From Microbacteriaceae bacterium VKM Ac-2855 (GTDB taxonomy: Bacteria > Actinomycetota > Actinomycetes > Actinomycetales > Microbacteriaceae), in NCBI GenBank assembly GCA_013204985.1, contig JABMLG010000008.1, positions 141,377 through 205,376 on the forward strand: DNA of 64,000 nt. Reading direction: 5' to 3'. Positions 61,854 to 64,000 of the stretch are shown in pieces. Position 1 is the first letter of the stretch, and each line of letters begins with the position of its first letter. A program made the translations under genes and the position numbers. A model generated the notes under the pieces. It made no database searches and had not been told where the DNA came from. It was given only the letters and a program-made list of their open reading frames with translations.

Positions 61854-63305
61854 TCACCCGATGACGAGCGAGAGCAGCAGCGTCATTCCGAGCGCGATGA
61901 TCGAGGCGAGCGAGACGCCGACGGTCACTGATTTCAGAGCGCCGCGCACTGACTGTCCGAGGAAGCTCTGCAGCAGCCAGAAGGTGTTCGAGGTGACGTG
62001 GATGCAGAACAGCGCGCCGGATCCGGCGGCGAGCGCCACCAGCAGGGGGTCCAAGCCCAGGCTCGCGGCGACCGGCGCCACGACGCCGGCGGCCGTGATC
62101 GCCGAGAGGGTCACGGAACCGACCGCGATGTGCAGCGCGGCCGCCATCACCCAGACGAGCAGCAGCGGTGCGGCCGCCGACGCCGTGAAATAGCCCTTCA
62201 GCAGCTCACCGAGATCACCCTCGGCGATCACGGCCGCGAGGCTGCCGCCGACGCCGGTGAGCAGGAAGATCTGACCGCCGTCCTGGAACCCCTTGGCGAC
62301 CGCCTTCTCGATCCGCTTCGCGCCGACGACCGATCGACCGATCGCGCCGGTCGCGATCACGGCGATGAGCAGCGCGATCACCGGGTCGCCGAGGAACTGC
62401 AGCACGGGCGCGACGACACCGGCCACGGTGAGCACGGCTTCCGCCGCGATCAGCGCGAGCGCCAGGAGCATCGGCGCGAAGATCAGGATGAGACGGTACT
62501 CCGGCGCGGGGTCGGGTGACCCGTCCGCGGAGGGGCCCTCGTTCGAACGGTCGCGAACGCCGCCCAGCGGGGAGGAAGCGTCACCGTCGGCGCCCGACTC
62601 CGCGCGAATCGTGCCGCCCGCCTCCGCCGCCACGAGCACGGGGGTCTCGTCGCGCAGGATGACCTGCTCGTCGCGCTGCGGATCCCAGAAGCCGAGGCGG
62701 AAGGCGAGCGACATCAGGAAGACCGTGAGCACAACAGTCGGCGCGACGACCACCAGGCCGCCGAGCATCATCACGCCGAGCGGCACGCCGAGCAGTCCCG
62801 CGAGAGCGACGGCCGCGAAACCCGGGACCATCATCACGATCCCCATCTCGAGACCGACGGCGAAGGTCACCGCGACGATGCCCGTCCCCGCTCGGCCGAG
62901 CCGGGGCGCGATCCGGCGCGCGAGCGGAGCGGCGATGACGATCAGCGCGTCGACGAAGATCGTCTGCAGGTATGTCGCGAACGACAGCGCGAGAGCGTAG
63001 GGGATCCCTCGGCGCCCGAACACCCGCATCAGACCCTCCACCAGCCGCGACACGGCGCCCAGCTCGTTGAGCATCGCCCCGATCAGCACGCCCCAGCCGA
63101 TGAGGAGGCCCGCCTCCATCATCACCTCGCCGAAGCCTCGGGTCATGGTCGCGACGGTGTCGACCGGACCAAGCCCGGTCAGCAATCCGATCGCGGCGGC
63201 GCCGACCGCGAGCACAAGGACCGGATTCTGGCGGAACCTCACGATCGCGAGCACGACCGCCACGACGACCAGGGCGACCACGCCCAACGTGTACCACTCG
63301 GGCAT
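61854..63305 (-). CDS. GntP-family permease
   Basis: The 483-residue product has about 12 helices in the GntP/gluconate-permease arrangement. FVDALIVIAAPLARRIAPR and MVPGFAAVALAGLL lie in the N-terminal half, a long hydrophilic loop runs near residues 215-260, and AAALHIAVGSVTLSAITAAG lies in the C-terminal half. It should import gluconate or another organic acid by H+ symport. The start at 63303-63305 lacks a strong ribosome site but matches family length. It stands alone on the minus strand. Confidence 0.9.
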   Translation of the reverse strand: MPEWYTLGVVALVVVAVVLAIVRFRQNPVLVLAVGAAAIGLLTGLGPVDTVATMTRGFGEVMMEAGLLIGWGVLIGAMLNELGAVSRLVEGLMRVFGRRGIPYALALSFATYLQTIFVDALIVIAAPLARRIAPRLGRAGTGIVAVTFAVGLEMGIVMMVPGFAAVALAGLLGVPLGVMMLGGLVVVAPTVVLTVFLMSLAFRLGFWDPQRDEQVILRDETPVLVAAEAGGTIRAESGADGDASSPLGGVRDRSNEGPSADGSPDPAPEYRLILIFAPMLLALALIAAEAVLTVAGVVAPVLQFLGDPVIALLIAVIATGAIGRSVVGAKRIEKAVAKGFQDGGQIFLLTGVGGSLAAVIAEGDLGELLKGYFTASAAAPLLLVWVMAAALHIAVGSVTLSAITAAGVVAPVAASLGLDPLLVALAAGSGALFCIHVTSNTFWLLQSFLGQSVRGALKSVTVGVSLASIIALGMTLLLSLVIG

Positions 63306-63607
63306 GACGTCCTCCTCCGCCCGCAGCTCCGCGCGCCCTCATACCCTAGGGCGCGAGGCGGGCCCGATCGGCGCAACGGCGGGGCGACACGGCGGCGTCA
63401 CTCGCGGTGCGTGCGAATGAGGTGTGTTGCGGACCGGCAGCGGAGCGACGCTCGCCGGGTTCGCGGTTCGCGGTTCGCGTCGAGACGGAGCCGACGGCGA
63501 GGGCGAGGGCGTCTACCCCGCACTCCCAGGCGACCCCAGACCGGAGGGGCGAGAGTCGCCGTCCGCAGTCACTTCTCTATGGATCGGCCCACCGGCCGTG
63601 CTTCGCG
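63306..63607. other. gene-free spacer upstream of the GntP-family gene
   Basis: No frame here has coding character or a ribosome site. It contains a short direct duplication (TTCGCGG) and leads into the tandem array. Confidence 0.4.
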
Positions 63608-64000
63608 GGGTGGCTCTTCACTCGGCGGCCGGGCGGGCTGGCGCCGTCCCTCGACGCAAGTTCGGTTGAGAGCGTGCGTCAGCGCCCATGAGCGCTGAGG
63701 GAGCGTCTCAGCCGAGGTTGTGTCGCGCACCCGGCGACGGTGCAGGGTGGCTCTTCACTCGGCGGGTGGGCGGGCTGGCGCCGCCCCCTCGACGCAAGTT
63801 CGGTTGAGAGTGTGCGTCAGCGCCCATGAGCGCTGAGGGAGCGTCTCAGCCGAGGTTGTGTCGCGCACCCGGCGACGTCGCCGGGTGGCTCTTCACTCGG
63901 CGGGTGGGCGGGCTGGCATCACTCCCTCGACGCAAGTTCGGTTGAGAGTGTGCGTCAGCGCCCATGAGCGCTGAGGGAGCGTCTCAGCCGAGGTTGTGTC
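63608..64000 (-). repeat. 138-bp tandem array containing palindrome copies D, E and F
   Basis: A 137-138-bp unit beginning TGGCTCTTCACTCGGCG repeats from 63611, 63748 and 63886 to the window edge. Each unit carries one 62-bp palindrome (outer arms from 63658, 63796 and 63934), with AAGTTCGGTTGAGAG pairing with GTCTCAGCCGAGGTT and an inner CAGCGCCCATGAGCGCTGA stem-loop. Units are nearly identical, so the expansion is recent. The array may continue beyond the window. Confidence 0.9.

Noticed and set aside
63608..64000. CRISPR array
   Set aside because: Units are 138 bp and the spacers are as conserved as the repeats; there is no 28-37-bp repeat with unique spacers and no cas gene.

Overview
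The window is about 64 kb of high-GC (mostly above 65 %) chromosomal DNA with C/G-ending codons and frequent GTG starts and ATGA/GTGA overlaps. Gene content points to an actinobacterium, most likely Microbacteriaceae: a Corynebacterium-type inositol operon with a Cgl0158-family gene, a class E sortase signal (LAATG), a CU044_5270-family sigma-linked protein and a decayed SLH repeat. The genus cannot be fixed from sequence alone. No rRNA, tRNA or CRISPR array was recognised.

Region by region. 1-6.2 kb: partial MFS permease, Gfo/Idh dehydrogenase, XRE regulator divergent from an SDR and a Rossmann reductase, and an epimerase-like protein. 6.5-9.7 kb: mesD-mesX (folate-independent methionine synthase and its DUF1852 partner) behind a LysR gene. 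9.8-13.3 kb: small membrane protein, thioesterase-transaldolase pair, an IolR-like GntR regulator and a tautomerase. 13.6-22 kb: a secreted RHS/YD-repeat protein of about 2316 codons broken by a frameshift near 15,265, a candidate immunity protein, and IS3 and ISL3 transposase remnants. 22-34.2 kb: an inositol catabolic cluster (iolH, D, B, A, a Cgl0158-family barrel gene, iolC, a sugar porter, GntR, iolG and an iolE-like gene), all on the minus strand. 34.2-45.7 kb: a redox and transport locus. A dehydrogenase, flavodoxin and NADPH-ferredoxin reductase diverge from a cytochrome P450, aldo/keto reductase, creatininase-family protein, FUSC membrane protein and second GntR regulator, followed by a CUT2-like ABC transporter. 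46-51.3 kb: ECF sigma factor and partner, a small membrane protein, an SLH remnant and a sortase-anchored surface protein. 51.3-56.4 kb: L-serine dehydratase, M20 amidohydrolase, DUF3100 permease and a divergent Lrp-type regulator. 56.5-63.3 kb: a CHAT-domain protein, a leaderless S8 protease and a GntP-family permease. The right end is an intergenic 138-bp tandem array.

How the parts fit. Sites of the form AATGT-N4-ACATT, close to the known Corynebacterium IolR motif, lie in front of the transaldolase, iolR-like, tautomerase, iolC, inositol porter, iolE-like and ABC transporter genes. A second palindrome, ATTGGT-N12-ACCAAT, occurs in front of the P450 operon and of the ABC transporter. I read 22-45.7 kb as one metabolic unit that imports a cyclitol derivative, oxidises it with a P450 fed by flavodoxin, and channels it into inositol catabolism. 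Oxidative O-demethylation of plant methyl-inositols such as pinitol or ononitol is the best guess for the new step. It is an inference.

Two families of intergenic inverted repeats are also present. One is a 62-bp nested palindrome with six copies. The other is an approximately 90-bp element with two copies.
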